Positions 8,598-18,494 of a stretch of DNA of 64,000 nucleotides are shown here, one piece after another (positions within the stretch are counted from its first letter, which is position 1; each line of letters begins with the position of its first letter). The position numbers and the translations under genes were made by a program. The notes beneath the pieces were generated by a model that saw only the letters and a list, made by a program, of their open reading frames with translations, was not told where the DNA came from and searched no databases. The DNA is from Pseudomonas sp. Irchel s3h14 (GTDB lineage: Bacteria > Pseudomonadota > Gammaproteobacteria > Pseudomonadales > Pseudomonadaceae): assembly GCF_900187425.1 (NCBI RefSeq), contig NZ_FYDJ01000006.1:1-64000 (forward strand). Direction: 5' to 3'.

Positions 8598-9572
8598 ATG
8601 TCCAGTCAGTTCCCCGAAGCACGTCCACGCCGTCTGCGCCGCAATGCGAGCCTGCGCAGCCTGTTCCAGGAAACCGAGTTCAGCTTGAACGATCTGGTGC
8701 TGCCGATTTTCGTCGAGGAAGAGATCGACGACTTCGTACCGATCAAAAGCATGCCCGGCGTGATGCGTATTCCGGAGTCGAAACTGGCGGGTGAGATCGA
8801 GCGTTATGCCCGCGCCGGGATCAAGTCGGTGATGACGTTCGGCGTGTCGCACCATTTGGACGGCAACGGCAGCGACACCTGGAGCGACAACGGTCTGGTG
8901 TCGCGCATGTCGCGCATCGCCAAGGACGCGGTGCCGGACATGATTGTGATGTCCGACACCTGCTTCTGTGAGTACACCGACCACGGCCATTGTGGCGTGC
9001 TGCACAACCATGAGGTCGACAACGACCAGACCCTGATCAATCTCGGCAAACAGGCGGTGGCCGCGGCCCGTGCCGGCGCCGATGTGATTGCCCCGTCGGC
9101 CGCCATGGACGGGCAGGTTCAGGCCATTCGCCGGGCGCTCGATGAAGCGGGTTTCAACCAGACCGCGATCATGGCCTATTCGACCAAGTTTGCCTCGGCG
9201 CTCTACGGTCCGTTCCGTGAAGCCGGCGGCAGCGCGCTCAAGGGCGACCGCAAAAGCTATCAGATGAACCCGATGAACCGCCGCGAAGCCGTGCGCGAAT
9301 CACTGATGGACGAGCAGGAAGGCGCCGACGCGCTGATGGTCAAACCGGCCGGCGCGTACCTGGACATCATCCGCGACATCCGTGACGCCTCGCGTTTGCC
9401 GCTGTCGGCGTATCAGGTGAGCGGCGAGTACGCGATGATCAAATTCGCCGCGCAGGCTGGGGCGATCGATGAAGATCGCGTGGTGCGTGAGAGCCTTGGC
9501 GCGATCAAGCGGGCCGGAGCGGATTTGATCTTCACTTACTTCGCGATGGACCTGGCCCTGGCCGGGATCTGA
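8598..9572 (+). CDS. hemB: Porphobilinogen synthase (delta-aminolevulinic acid dehydratase), zinc-type
   Basis: The 324-residue enzyme condenses two 5-aminolevulinate molecules to porphobilinogen in heme synthesis. The Schiff-base lysines lie in [14 protein letters not shown] (Lys197) and [11 protein letters not shown] (Lys249). The metal loop reads [17 protein letters not shown], with Cys122, Cys124 and Cys132, the three-cysteine site of zinc-dependent HemB. From memory, the P. aeruginosa enzyme has the cysteine-free magnesium-type loop, so this may be one of two HemB paralogues in the genome. The ATG at 8598 fits the family N-terminus. It stands alone, closed by a large hairpin. Confidence 0.95.
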   Translation: MSSQFPEARPRRLRRNASLRSLFQETEFSLNDLVLPIFVEEEIDDFVPIKSMPGVMRIPESKLAGEIERYARAGIKSVMTFGVSHHLDGNGSDTWSDNGLVSRMSRIAKDAVPDMIVMSDTCFCEYTDHGHCGVLHNHEVDNDQTLINLGKQAVAAARAGADVIAPSAAMDGQVQAIRRALDEAGFNQTAIMAYSTKFASALYGPFREAGGSALKGDRKSYQMNPMNRREAVRESLMDEQEGADALMVKPAGAYLDIIRDIRDASRLPLSAYQVSGEYAMIKFAAQAGAIDEDRVVRESLGAIKRAGADLIFTYFAMDLALAGI

Positions 9573-9583
9573 AGTCTTGATGT

Positions 9584-9692
9584 GATCGTTCCCACGCTCC
9601 GCGTGGGAATGCCTCCGGTGACGCTCTGCGTCACGCCTTTTGGGACGCGGAGCGTCCCGGGCTGCATTCCCACGCAGAGCGTGGGAACGATC
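9584..9692. repeat. Nested palindromic repeat between convergent genes
   Basis: GATCGTTCCCACGCTCCGCG at the left end is mirrored by GCGTGGGAACGATC at the right end, and inner palindromes (GACGCTCTGCGTC, GGACGCGGAGCGTCC) sit between. It fills the whole gap between hemB and the convergent monooxygenase gene. Either transcript would fold into a long hairpin, so it may act as a two-way terminator. No second copy occurs in this window. Confidence 0.75.
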
Positions 9693-9693
9693 A

Positions 9694-11229
9694 TTAGCTG
9701 GCGCCGAAAAACGGCCTGATTCCGTGATCCTGGAAGTACCGCTCGATCACCTTGGGATCGGCAGAATTGTCGGCAATCGCCACATACGTATCCGGCCGCA
9801 ACAGGTAAAACCCGTTACGCCCCAGGCCAGCCGCTTCAAACGCCGGCCGCCAGTCAAACACATGCAAGGGCAAATGATGTTCGTGGCACCAGTCGATCAT
9901 TTCGTCGCTGGTGTCGCCATACACATGCACCTGCCAGGTCGGACATTTCAGCGATTCGAAACTGTCCCCCTCACCATCGTGAGCCCAAGGCAGGCGGTCG
10001 CCACCGTGAACATGACCGGCAACGCCCGTGCTCAACGGCATCCCGCGATAATTCAGGGTGATCTGCGACACCGTGCGAAACAGGAATTCACGGGACGCCT
10101 CAAACGATGCCATTTTCGGAATCACGAACGGCGCCAGGCGCGTGCGCAGTAAATCGGCCATGCGCCCTTCGGCCGTGACGAAACTGAACACCCGATCGGT
10201 GGTGGCGACCAGTTTGCGGGCAAACGCGATGCGCTCGGTTTCGTAAGTGTCGAGGAGTTTGGCCTCAGCGCCGCCGCTCAACACCGCCGCGAGTTTCCAG
10301 GCGAGGTTGATGGCATCGCCAATGCCGGTATTCATCCCCTGGCCACCGGCGGGGCTGTGGACGTGGGCGGCGTCACCTAATAGAAACGCGCGCCCGGTGT
10401 GAAAATGATCCGCCACCCGATGATGCACGCGGTAGGTCGAGAACCAGTTCAGTTGCTCGATCTTTACTTTCATATGCTCGATGGCCCGGCTGCTGACGTC
10501 TTCAAATTGCAGGGTTTCGGCTTGCTCGGCGCGCTCGTCGCGTACGGTGCCGATCAAACGGGCGCGGCCTTCACCGGCCAAGGGAAACACTGCGAGAAAA
10601 TCCGCTTCATCGAGATCCACGTGCAGTTCGCCGTTGAACGTCGGCCCGCTGCCCTGCACGTCGGCGACGTAGAAAATCTGCTGGTAGGTGCCACCGGGAA
10701 ATCCGGTGTCCAGGGTCTTGCGCACGATCGACCGGGCACCGTCGCAACCCGCCAGATAGCAAGCCTGGCAGGTTTCCTCCTGACCATCGGCCAAGCGCAG
10801 ATAGGCGGTGATGCCGTCACCGGTTTCCATGAAACTCTCAAGTTCAGTGTTGCGCTCCACCTTGATGCCAAAGGCTTCGAGGCGGTCTATCAGCAGCCGT
10901 TCGTGTTCGTCTTGAGGAAAGATTTCGAGGAACGCATAAGGCGTCAGGCCTTCGCCGATGCGGCTCAGCGGCAAGCGCGCCACGGGTTCGCCCTTCACCC
11001 AGAAGTTCGCCGCGGCCACTCGATGACCGTTCTGCACCACCGCGTCGCTGAGGTCGAGCTGGCGATACAGCTCCAGCGTCCGCGCCTGGACGGCCAGCGC
11101 CCGCGAAGTGGTTCCGGGTGCCGACGTCTTGTCGATGATGCGCACTTGCACGCCAAGTTTGCTCAGCCACAGCGCCAACACCAGCCCGGTCGGGCCGGCG
11201 CCGATGATCAGTACGTCGCTACGGTTCAT
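9694..11229 (-). CDS. FAD-dependent aromatic-ring monooxygenase (PheA/TfdB type)
   Basis: The 511-residue flavoprotein begins with the FAD-binding motif LIIGAGPTGLVLALWLSKLG. It carries the second FAD motif GDAAHVHSPAGGQGMNTGIG around residues 283-302, and a C-terminal thioredoxin-like tail. This layout matches class A flavin monooxygenases such as 3-(3-hydroxyphenyl)propionate or pentachlorophenol hydroxylases. No ring-cleavage gene is adjacent, so the natural substrate is unclear. It is transcribed alone towards hemB. Confidence 0.85.
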   Translation of the reverse strand: MNRSDVLIIGAGPTGLVLALWLSKLGVQVRIIDKTSAPGTTSRALAVQARTLELYRQLDLSDAVVQNGHRVAAANFWVKGEPVARLPLSRIGEGLTPYAFLEIFPQDEHERLLIDRLEAFGIKVERNTELESFMETGDGITAYLRLADGQEETCQACYLAGCDGARSIVRKTLDTGFPGGTYQQIFYVADVQGSGPTFNGELHVDLDEADFLAVFPLAGEGRARLIGTVRDERAEQAETLQFEDVSSRAIEHMKVKIEQLNWFSTYRVHHRVADHFHTGRAFLLGDAAHVHSPAGGQGMNTGIGDAINLAWKLAAVLSGGAEAKLLDTYETERIAFARKLVATTDRVFSFVTAEGRMADLLRTRLAPFVIPKMASFEASREFLFRTVSQITLNYRGMPLSTGVAGHVHGGDRLPWAHDGEGDSFESLKCPTWQVHVYGDTSDEMIDWCHEHHLPLHVFDWRPAFEAAGLGRNGFYLLRPDTYVAIADNSADPKVIERYFQDHGIRPFFGAS

Positions 11230-11330
11230 GAGCCTGTCCTCCTCGGTGTGTGGCTCAAGTATGGTTCAGCCGCGACAGACGGGCAGGTTGTCTGCCAAAC
11301 GGAAAAAGCCCCCGCAGCCCTTATTGCCGC

Positions 11331-11475
11331 GTAGCAGCTGCCGAGCCTGCGAGGCTGCGTTCGGCTGCGCAGCAGTCGTAAACCCTGCATTCACGGTTCG
11401 TCTGAAACACCGCATTGACTGTATTGACGACTGCTGCGCAGCCGAACGCAGCCTCGCAGGCTCGGCAGCTGCTAC
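11331..11475. repeat. Long imperfect palindrome, TAGCAGCTG family, copy 2
   Basis: The arms are GTAGCAGCTGCCGAGCCTGC and its complement, about 60 bases each, with a variable centre of roughly 35 bases. It lies between the divergent monooxygenase and DUF1615 genes and so overlaps their promoter region. Confidence 0.85.
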
Positions 11476-11562
11476 GGAACAGGGCGCGGCGGCGAGAGTC
11501 ATAGCCTGCGCCATGCCATTGATCGTATGGTTACCCCGGCTCAACGGATTTGATGGAGCAAC

Positions 11563-12657
11563 ATGCAAGCCAATCGATTGATGATGAGCGTCGCCGCGCT
11601 GCTGGTGCTGGCGGGTTGCGGTACTCAGCGCACGCAAGAGCTCCCTGCGCGCAAGCCTGCCGAGGTCAAGGCCGAGATCGTGCGCCTGCTGCCGGCCAAA
11701 ACCACCGATCGCCAGGGCTGGGCTACCGATATTTACGCAGCATTTGCTGCCCAGAACATTTATCCATCCACCCAAAACCTGTGCTCGGTACTGGCGGTCA
11801 CCGAGCAGGAGTCGACCTTTCAGGTGGACCCACCGGTACCGGGCCTGGGCAAAATCGCCCGCGAGGAAATCGACCGCCGAGCCGACAAAGTCCACATTCC
11901 CGGCCTGCTGGTGAGCGGTGCGCTGCAGGTGAGTTCATCCAACGGCAAAAGCTATAGCGACCGACTCAATGCGGCGCGCAGCGAGAAAGAACTCAGCGCG
12001 ATCTTCGATGACTTCATCGGCATGGTGCCCATGGGGCGGACGCTGTTCGGTGGGTTCAACCCGGTGCACACCGGTGGGCCAATGCAGGTCAGCATCGATT
12101 TCGCCGAGCAACAGGCGAAGGCGTATCCGTACCCGGTGGACGGCTCGATCCGTCATGAAGTGTTCAGCCGTCGCGGCGGCATGTACTTCGGAGTCGCCCA
12201 CTTGCTCGGTTATCCGGTGAGCTACAAACAACCGCTGTATCGCTTTGCCGATTTCAATGCCGGCTGGTACGCCAGTCGCAATGCCGCGTTTCAGAACGCG
12301 GTGAGTCGCGCATCGGGCATACCGCTGGCGCTGGATGGTGACCTGGTCCGCTACGATTCGATCATGCCTGGCACCACGGAATTGGCGGTGCGTACCCTCG
12401 GCAAGCAACTGGGCATGCGCAACCCGACCATTCGGGACCAATTGGAGGAGGGCAAAAACTTCGAATTCGAGGACACCCAGCTCTATGCACGGGTTTTCGC
12501 CCTGGCCGAAAAGGCGGAAGGTCGGCCATTACCGCGCGCGGTGTTGCCGGGGATTGCGCTGAAAAGCCCGAAAATCACCCGCAAACTCACCACGGCGTGG
12601 TTTGCCAAGCGGGTCGATGAGCGTTATCAGCGTTGCATGGCCCGAGCCGGCAAGTGA
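11563..12657 (+). CDS. DUF1615 family lipoprotein
   Basis: The 364-residue protein starts with a lipoprotein signal peptide with lipobox VLAGC (Cys19). The rest resembles DUF1615: an N-terminal segment with LCSVLAVTEQESTFQVDPPVPGLG, reminiscent of a lysozyme-like glutamate (EQEST), then GMVPMGRTLFGGFNPVHTGGPMQVS and YFGVAHLLGYPVSY. Its function is not established; a cell-wall role is only inference from the lysozyme-like motif. TGGAG seven bases before the ATG supports the start. A hairpin follows at 12679. Confidence 0.85.
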   Translation: MQANRLMMSVAALLVLAGCGTQRTQELPARKPAEVKAEIVRLLPAKTTDRQGWATDIYAAFAAQNIYPSTQNLCSVLAVTEQESTFQVDPPVPGLGKIAREEIDRRADKVHIPGLLVSGALQVSSSNGKSYSDRLNAARSEKELSAIFDDFIGMVPMGRTLFGGFNPVHTGGPMQVSIDFAEQQAKAYPYPVDGSIRHEVFSRRGGMYFGVAHLLGYPVSYKQPLYRFADFNAGWYASRNAAFQNAVSRASGIPLALDGDLVRYDSIMPGTTELAVRTLGKQLGMRNPTIRDQLEEGKNFEFEDTQLYARVFALAEKAEGRPLPRAVLPGIALKSPKITRKLTTAWFAKRVDERYQRCMARAGK

Positions 12658-12678
12658 CCGAACGCAAAAAACAGGCGT

Positions 12679-12710
12679 AAAAAAAACCGGCTGATAAGGC
12701 CGGGTTTTTC
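12679..12710. terminator. Bidirectional intrinsic terminator
   Basis: CCGGC and GCCGG pair around a short loop. A T run follows on the plus strand and an A run precedes, so it can end both the DUF1615 transcript and the convergent repeat-protein transcript. Confidence 0.75.
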
Positions 12711-12737
12711 ATTGAGTCCCGCGGTAAAACCATTCAT

Positions 12738-13139
12738 TTATACAGCGCGGCTTTCGATCAGGCGGTCCGAACCACCTTCAGCAACGCGGTTCTCGATCAA
12801 ACGATCCGAACCACCTTCGGCGACGCGGTTCTCGATCAGACGATCCGAACCACCTTCAGCCACGCGGTTTTCGATCAGACGATCCGAGCCGCCTTCGGCA
12901 ACGCGGTTCTCGATCAGACGATCCGAACCACCTTCAGCGACGCGGTTCTCGATCAGACGATCCGAACCACCTTCAGCAACGCGGTTTTCGATCAGACGAT
13001 CCGAACCACCTTCAGCCACGCGATTTTCAATCAGACGATCCGAGCCGCCTTCAGCGACAACCGGGTGAGCAGAGGTAGCGGCGAAAGCGTTAACTGCAAA
13101 AACCGAGAAAGCGATGCTGAGGATGGTTTGGCGTTTCAT
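12738..13139 (-). CDS. Secreted protein of eight identical 13-residue repeats
   Basis: The 133-residue protein has a clear signal peptide (MKRQTILSIAFSVFAVNAFA, cleavage probably after Ala20), a seven-residue linker, then eight tandem copies of VAEGGSDRLIENR, the last one ending ESR. Nothing else is encoded. The copies are identical in protein up to that last unit but differ at silent sites; the valine codon changes between neighbouring units, so the peptide is under selection. Each unit ends in Arg, so trypsin-like cleavage would release 13-mers. The start at 13139 was chosen because it begins the signal peptide. Similar Pseudomonas proteins carry automatic labels such as phage infection protein, as I recall, without known support. 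The function is unknown. Confidence 0.85.
   Translation of the reverse strand: MKRQTILSIAFSVFAVNAFAATSAHPVVAEGGSDRLIENRVAEGGSDRLIENRVAEGGSDRLIENRVAEGGSDRLIENRVAEGGSDRLIENRVAEGGSDRLIENRVAEGGSDRLIENRVAEGGSDRLIESRAV
12747..13058 (-). repeat. Eight 39-bp tandem repeats inside a coding region
   Basis: Eight in-frame units of 39 bases fill all but the ends of the secreted repeat protein. Units differ mostly at third codon positions. The array could vary in copy number by slippage or recombination without breaking the frame. Confidence 0.95.
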
Positions 13140-13292
13140 GATGGTGTGCTCCGGGGTGTAGTTGTTGGGTCTGGAGCTGATGTTACGCCGCGGATTTTTT
13201 ATGAGAACTTCATTGCCGTGATGGTGAACATCGACGGCAATGATAGGAAGGACGACGCACCCCACGCGAGCATGATGGTTCAGTTCAACGAC

Positions 13293-14087
13293 TCACGTGC
13301 GACGGCGAACAAACTTGCGCCACAACCAGACCCACAGCATGAACAGCGGGAAGGCCAGAATCAGGAAGGGCAGGGCATAGCTGACTTTTTCCAGCGCATC
13401 GGCGGCGCCATCGGCCAGGTTGTCCAGTAAATTGCTGAACGCTTGACTCAGGTGCGACGAGCGACTGCTGGCGCCGGTCGGCAGAAACGACAGCGTGACC
13501 CGATTGGTGTCCAGTCGGCGCTGGTGTCCGGCGGCGATTTGGGCCAGGGCTTGCAGGTCGTTTTCGATCCCGGCCTGTTCCTTGCTCAAGGTGATCAGAT
13601 CCGTAACGCTGATGTCTTTGCGGGTCGCCAACTCATCCAGACGTTGCTGCTGAGCCTTGAGCCGCTCTTGACGCCGACGAGTGTCGTCCACAGCATCGGC
13701 CAGGTCTTCGGCACTGGTGATCCGTTGACCCAGTTCTCCACCCTCGGCCGCCATCGTGACCAGCGGCTCGACGCCAGCGGGGGCAATGCGCAAAGTGATC
13801 TCGGCGCGGCCGGCGCCTTGCTCGATACGCAGAACGTTACAGGCCCCGAAGCGGGCGGTTTCGCAGGCCTCGCGTGTGGCCTGCAAGCGCGGCCCGATTT
13901 GCGCCTGGGGCAGCAACAGTTGCAGTTCGTGCTCATAGGCGAGCATGGCGCCACCGCGCCCTTGTTCACCGGCTAGACTGGCCGAAGACGAGTGTTCGCT
14001 CGGCGAGCAGCCACTCAGGGCCAGGCCAGCCAGAAGAAACCCATAGAGGCGAAGAAACGGGGCGAGACCGCCATCCTGTTGGCGCAT
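13293..14087 (-). CDS. DUF4349 family lipoprotein
   Basis: The 264-residue protein has a lipoprotein signal peptide with lipobox ALSGC (Cys27), an extracytoplasmic domain with a coiled-coil stretch (DDTRRRQERLKAQQQRLDEL, about residues 134-153), and one C-terminal transmembrane helix (LPFLILAFPLFMLWVWLW) followed by Arg/Lys. This order matches DUF4349 proteins, whose function is unknown. AAGGAA lies six bases before the ATG. It reads towards the repeat-protein gene, 153 bases away. Confidence 0.8.
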   Translation of the reverse strand: MRQQDGGLAPFLRLYGFLLAGLALSGCSPSEHSSSASLAGEQGRGGAMLAYEHELQLLLPQAQIGPRLQATREACETARFGACNVLRIEQGAGRAEITLRIAPAGVEPLVTMAAEGGELGQRITSAEDLADAVDDTRRRQERLKAQQQRLDELATRKDISVTDLITLSKEQAGIENDLQALAQIAAGHQRRLDTNRVTLSFLPTGASSRSSHLSQAFSNLLDNLADGAADALEKVSYALPFLILAFPLFMLWVWLWRKFVRRRT

Positions 14088-14250
14088 GTTCTTTCCTTGA
14101 TGTGTGCAGTAGGGCTTGAACCGCGACGGGTAGTCATGAGTGCGGCCCGGGAGGCGTATCTTACCTGTATCGCCCGGCCCAATGGCAGGGAACGTGCCTT
14201 GCGCCCAATCGTCTGCTGACTCTATTTTCGTTTCGCCAGGAGCGCGCGAT

Positions 14251-14874
14251 ATGTACCAGTTATACGGACACCAGAATTCCGGCGCTGCCGCGATAGAAGC
14301 GGCACTGGAGCTTTGCGAAATTCCTTACCGCTTCATCGACGTTGAATCCTCTCCTGAGGCGACCCACGCGCTGGAGAAGCTCAATCCGCTCAAACAGATC
14401 CCGACACTGCAATTGCCCGATGGCAGCGTTCTCACCGAGAGCGCGGCGATTCTGATTCACCTGGGGCTCACGTTTCCCAAAGCAAATCTGCTGCCGAAAA
14501 ACACCGCCGCGCGGGATCAGGCCATTCGCGGCCTGGTGTACATCGTCAGCAATTGCTATTCGGCCATTGGCATCATCGACTACCCCGAGCGCTGGTTGGC
14601 CGAGGCGGATGAATCGTCCAGGCAAAACCTCATGATCGGCGCCCGCGCGCGACTGCACAGGAACTGGGAGGTGTTTGCCGATCAGTTTTCGGGCGATTTG
14701 TATCTGGGTGACGAGACGCCGGGAGCCCTGGATGTGCTGGCGGCGGTGGTTTCCAGATGGGCGGGCAGCCGGGAACATTTACGCAGTGCAAGGCCCGGGT
14801 TTTTCGCGTGGCTTACGCGCATCGACCGGCACCCGACATTGGCACCGGTCTTCGCGCGGCATTGGCCGGATTGA
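14251..14874 (+). CDS. Glutathione S-transferase family protein
   Basis: The 207-residue protein has the thioredoxin-fold half (MYQLYGHQNSGAAAIEAALEL, LNPLKQIPTLQLPDGSVLTESAAILIHL) with the glutathione-binding TESAA motif, then the helical half ending FAWLTRIDRHPTLAPVFARH. The ATG at 14251 starts directly at the family N-terminus, with AGGAG ten bases before. It is unrelated at sequence level to the GST at 6198. Convergent with the CBS protein, with a one-base gap. Confidence 0.86.
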   Translation: MYQLYGHQNSGAAAIEAALELCEIPYRFIDVESSPEATHALEKLNPLKQIPTLQLPDGSVLTESAAILIHLGLTFPKANLLPKNTAARDQAIRGLVYIVSNCYSAIGIIDYPERWLAEADESSRQNLMIGARARLHRNWEVFADQFSGDLYLGDETPGALDVLAAVVSRWAGSREHLRSARPGFFAWLTRIDRHPTLAPVFARHWPD

Positions 14875-14875
14875 T

Positions 14876-15316
14876 CTATTCGCCGCGAATGTACTGCTCC
14901 AACTGGCGAATCAGCTCAGCCTGTTCGGCGATGGCCTCCTTGACCAGGTCGCCGATCGACAGCAAACCGATCAATGTGCCGTTTTCCACCACCGGCAAGT
15001 GGCGCAGGCGTTTGTCGGACATGATGCCCATGCAGGTTTCTACGGTTTGATGGGTGTCCACGGTGATCACCGGCGACACCATGATGTCTTCGACTGGCGT
15101 GCCGACGGAGGAGCGGCCCTTGAGCACGAGTTTGCGCGCATAGTCACGCTCGCTGATGATGCCGACGACCTCGCCATTTTTCACGACCGGCAAGGCGCCG
15201 ACGTTTTTCGCGGCCATGACCATCAGCGCTTCCAGCACCATTTGATGCGGTGCAATGGTGTGGACTTCATGGTTCTGTTCAGCCTTTAACTTCAGCAGTT
15301 GGGCGACGGTTTTCAT
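14876..15316 (-). CDS. CBS-domain pair protein
   Basis: The 146-residue protein consists of two CBS domains. The first contains GALPVVKNGEVVGIISERDYARK and the second HLPVVENGTLIGLLSIGDLVKE. Such stand-alone Bateman modules bind adenine nucleotides and act as energy or stress sensors. No enzymatic domain is attached. It is probably cytosolic, single-gene transcribed. Confidence 0.9.
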   Translation of the reverse strand: MKTVAQLLKLKAEQNHEVHTIAPHQMVLEALMVMAAKNVGALPVVKNGEVVGIISERDYARKLVLKGRSSVGTPVEDIMVSPVITVDTHQTVETCMGIMSDKRLRHLPVVENGTLIGLLSIGDLVKEAIAEQAELIRQLEQYIRGE

Positions 15317-15484
15317 GGCAGTTTCTCAGGTGTTGTCGTTGTCCTTGAAGAATCGTAGACACGGGCGCTGAGGGCAAGGCAGAAAGCGGCAGATAACGCG
15401 CAAAAAACGCCATTCAGCGGTTTTTCTTCGGTAAACCTGAAAATTTTCACAGTTATTCATTGATCCATGGGCTCCATCAAACCC

Positions 15485-15576
15485 TGTGGGAGCGAGCTTG
15501 CTCGCGATAGCGGTTTGACAGGCAATAGAGATGTCGAATGCTATGGCCTCATCGCGAGCAAGCTCGCTCCCACAGG
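15485..15576. repeat. REP-type inverted pair, copy 3
   Basis: TGTGGGAGCGAGCTTGCTCG and its complement face each other across about 45 bases, upstream of polB. Same family as the other pairs. Confidence 0.85.
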
Positions 15577-15669
15577 TTCTAAGTCTGTCCGAGACGTTGG
15601 AGCCAGACGGGCTATCGCCTTCGATGACGCGTAGAATTGCGCCTTGAATCAAATCTTGAGGTTGCAGTG

Positions 15670-18030
15670 GTGGATTTACAGCGGGGCTTCGTCCTGACCC
15701 GGCATTGGCGCGATACCCCGGCCGGTACGGAAGTCGAGTTCTGGCTGGCGACCGACACCGGTCCCCAGCGGATCCGCCTGCCTCATCAACCGTCGGTGGC
15801 GTTCATCCCCGCCGCCCAGCGCGAGCAGGCCGAAGCGCTGCTGCGCGGCGAAAAGAACGTCGAGCTGCGGCCGTTGGCGTTGCTGGATTTCGAGCACCGT
15901 CCGGTGCTCGGTCTGTATTGCCAGCAGCACGGTCAGTTGATGCGCCTGGAAACCGCGCTGCGCAAGGCCGGCGTCGACATGTTTGAAGCCGACGTGCGCC
16001 CGCCGGAACGCTACATGATGGAGCGCTTCATCACCGCGCCGGTCCGGTTCAGTGGCACGCCGAACGCCGAAGGCCTGCTGCTCGATGCGCAGATGAAACC
16101 CGACCCAGACTATCGCCCGAGCCTCAGGCTGGTCTCACTGGACATCGAAACCACCGCTCAGGGCGAGCTGTATTCCATCGCCCTGGAAGGCTGCGGCGAG
16201 CGCCAGGTCTACATGCTCGGCCCGCCCAATGGCGACGACAGCGAGGTGGATTTTCAGCTCGAATACTGCGACTCCCGAACCCTGCTGCTGAAAAGACTCA
16301 ACGAATGGTTCGCCCGCCATGACCCCGACGCGATCATCGGCTGGAACGTCGTGCAATTCGACCTCCGCGTGCTCCACGAACACGCGCGGCGCCTGGCGGT
16401 GCCGCTGAAACTGGGGCGGGGAGGCGAAGAAATGCAGTGGCGCGAACACGGTAGCCGCAACCATTACTTCGCCTCGGCCGCCGGCCGGCTGATCATCGAT
16501 GGGATCGAATCCCTGCGTTCGGCGACCTGGAGTTTTCCTTCGTTCAGCCTGGAAAACGTCGCACAAACCCTGCTTGGCGAGGGCAAGTCGATCGACAATC
16601 CGTACCAGCGCATGGACGAAATCAACCGCATGTTCGCCGAGGACAAACCGGCCCTGGCCAAGTACAACCTCAAGGATTGCGAGCTGGTGACGCGGATTTT
16701 CGCCAAGACCGAGCTGCTGACCTTCCTGCTGGAACGGGCCAGCGTCACCGGTTTGCCGGCGGATCGCAGCGGCGGCTCGGTGGCGGCGTTCACGCACCTT
16801 TACATGCCGCTGATGCACCGCCAGGGTTTCGTTGCGCCGAACCTTGGGAACAAGCCTGCGCAGGCCAGCCCCGGCGGTTTTGTCATGGACTCGCAACCGG
16901 GCCTGTACGAGTCGGTGCTGGTCCTCGACTACAAAAGCCTCTATCCATCGATCATCCGAACCTTCCTCATCGACCCGGTGGGCTTGATCGAGGGGCTTAA
17001 ACATCCCGCTGACAGCGAGTCGGTGCCAGGTTTTCGCGGTGCGCGTTTTTCCAGAACCCGGCATTGCCTGCCCGCCATCGTCGCCCGGGTCGCCGAAGGT
17101 CGTGAAACCGCCAAGCGCGAACACAACGCGCCTTTGTCCCAGGCCCTGAAAATCATCATGAACGCCTTTTACGGCGTGCTCGGTTCCAGCGGTTGCCGCT
17201 TCTTCGACACACGCCTGGCGTCGTCCATCACCCTGCGCGGTCACGAGATCATGCTGCGTACGCGCCAGCTGATCGAAGCCCAGGGCCATACGGTGATTTA
17301 CGGTGACACCGACTCGACCTTCGTCTGGCTGCGCCGTGCCCACGGTCAACAGGAAGCAGCACTGATCGGCCACGCTCTGGTGGATCACGTCAACCAGTGG
17401 TGGCGCGAACATGTGCAGCAGCAATACGGTCTGGAAAGTGCCTTAGAGTTGCAGTTCGAGACCCACTACAAGCGCTTTCTGATGCCGACCATTCGCGGCG
17501 CCGAGGAGGGTAGCAAGAAGCGCTATGCGGGGCTTGTGACCCGCGCCGATGGCACCGACGAAATGGTCTACAAAGGCCTGGAAACCGTGCGCACCGACTG
17601 GTCGCCGCTGGCCCGGCAATTCCAGCAGGAGCTGTACCTGCGCATCTTCTATCGCAAGCCTTATCAGGATTATGTGCGCGACTATGTGCGCAAGACCTTG
17701 GCGGGGGAGTTCGACGATCGCCTGATCTACCGCAAGCGCCTGCGCCGCACCCTCGATGACTATCAGCGCAACGTGCCGCCGCATGTGCGGGCCGCGCGAA
17801 TGGCCGATGATTACAACGACCGGCAGGGCCGTCCGCGGCAATACCAGAACGGTGGCTGGATCAGTTACGTGATCACCGTCGCCGGGCCTGAACCGCTGGA
17901 AATCCGCAGCGCGCCCATCGACTACGACCACTACGTCACCCGGCAACTGCAACCGGTGGCGGACGCCATTCTGCCCTTCGTGGACGACGACTTTTCAACC
18001 TTGATTGGTGGGCAGTTGGGCCTGTTTTGA
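15670..18030 (+). CDS. polB: DNA polymerase II (family B)
   Basis: The 786-residue enzyme is an SOS-type replicative/bypass polymerase. The 3'-5' exonuclease motif LDIETT (Asp158, Glu160) and polymerase motifs DYKSLYPSI (420-428) and YGDTDS (Asp546, Asp548) are all intact. I chose the GTG at 15670 because TTGAGG lies nine bases upstream and it gives the usual [14 protein letters not shown]-terminus; an in-frame GTG at 15667 is the alternative. The last 36 bases overlap the convergent DUF1810 gene. Confidence 0.95.
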   Translation: MDLQRGFVLTRHWRDTPAGTEVEFWLATDTGPQRIRLPHQPSVAFIPAAQREQAEALLRGEKNVELRPLALLDFEHRPVLGLYCQQHGQLMRLETALRKAGVDMFEADVRPPERYMMERFITAPVRFSGTPNAEGLLLDAQMKPDPDYRPSLRLVSLDIETTAQGELYSIALEGCGERQVYMLGPPNGDDSEVDFQLEYCDSRTLLLKRLNEWFARHDPDAIIGWNVVQFDLRVLHEHARRLAVPLKLGRGGEEMQWREHGSRNHYFASAAGRLIIDGIESLRSATWSFPSFSLENVAQTLLGEGKSIDNPYQRMDEINRMFAEDKPALAKYNLKDCELVTRIFAKTELLTFLLERASVTGLPADRSGGSVAAFTHLYMPLMHRQGFVAPNLGNKPAQASPGGFVMDSQPGLYESVLVLDYKSLYPSIIRTFLIDPVGLIEGLKHPADSESVPGFRGARFSRTRHCLPAIVARVAEGRETAKREHNAPLSQALKIIMNAFYGVLGSSGCRFFDTRLASSITLRGHEIMLRTRQLIEAQGHTVIYGDTDSTFVWLRRAHGQQEAALIGHALVDHVNQWWREHVQQQYGLESALELQFETHYKRFLMPTIRGAEEGSKKRYAGLVTRADGTDEMVYKGLETVRTDWSPLARQFQQELYLRIFYRKPYQDYVRDYVRKTLAGEFDDRLIYRKRLRRTLDDYQRNVPPHVRAARMADDYNDRQGRPRQYQNGGWISYVITVAGPEPLEIRSAPIDYDHYVTRQLQPVADAILPFVDDDFSTLIGGQLGLF

Positions 18031-18465
18031 GTCCAGCAGCAACAACGTCCAGTCATCCAGGATGCCGTGGAAATACTGGTCCAGCGCTTGATGAAAGTCG
18101 CTGTTGGCGCCGGCAACCTGGGCGAACAGCGTCATGGAAGAGTGAAACTTGAGATCGTCGGGGTGGCCGAATATGCCCGCAATAGAGCGCTTTTCGATGT
18201 TCAGCACCAACTGCGTGCAGGTGCGCAACCGTGAACCCAGCAGCGGATGATTGAGGTACGCCTCGGCTTCCTCTTTGGAACGAATGGCAAAGTGGCGGGA
18301 CATCTCGCTGCCGCCCAACCCTGCAAATTGCGGAAAAATGAACCACATCCAGTGACTGCGCTTGTGACCGGCAGTCAGCTCGTCCTGGACCCGTTTGAAC
18401 ACTTTTTCCTGTGCCTGGACAAAGCGTTGCAGATTAAAGGAATCGAGCTGATCAGTGCTTCTCAT
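17995..18465 (-). CDS. DUF1810 family protein
   Basis: The 156-residue protein matches DUF1810: [33 protein letters not shown] and a conserved [23 protein letters not shown] region. Members are cytosolic, of unknown function. Its 3' end overlaps the end of polB by 36 bases on the opposite strand, so the two transcripts are complementary there. Confidence 0.88.
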   Translation of the reverse strand: MRSTDQLDSFNLQRFVQAQEKVFKRVQDELTAGHKRSHWMWFIFPQFAGLGGSEMSRHFAIRSKEEAEAYLNHPLLGSRLRTCTQLVLNIEKRSIAGIFGHPDDLKFHSSMTLFAQVAGANSDFHQALDQYFHGILDDWTLLLLDSKQAQLPTNQG

Positions 18466-18494
18466 GCCGAAGCCCTCTGACAGACTGCGATGGC

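Noticed and set aside
12747-13058. Tandem array as a CRISPR
   Set aside because: Units are directly adjacent 39-base coding repeats without spacers, in frame with a signal peptide.
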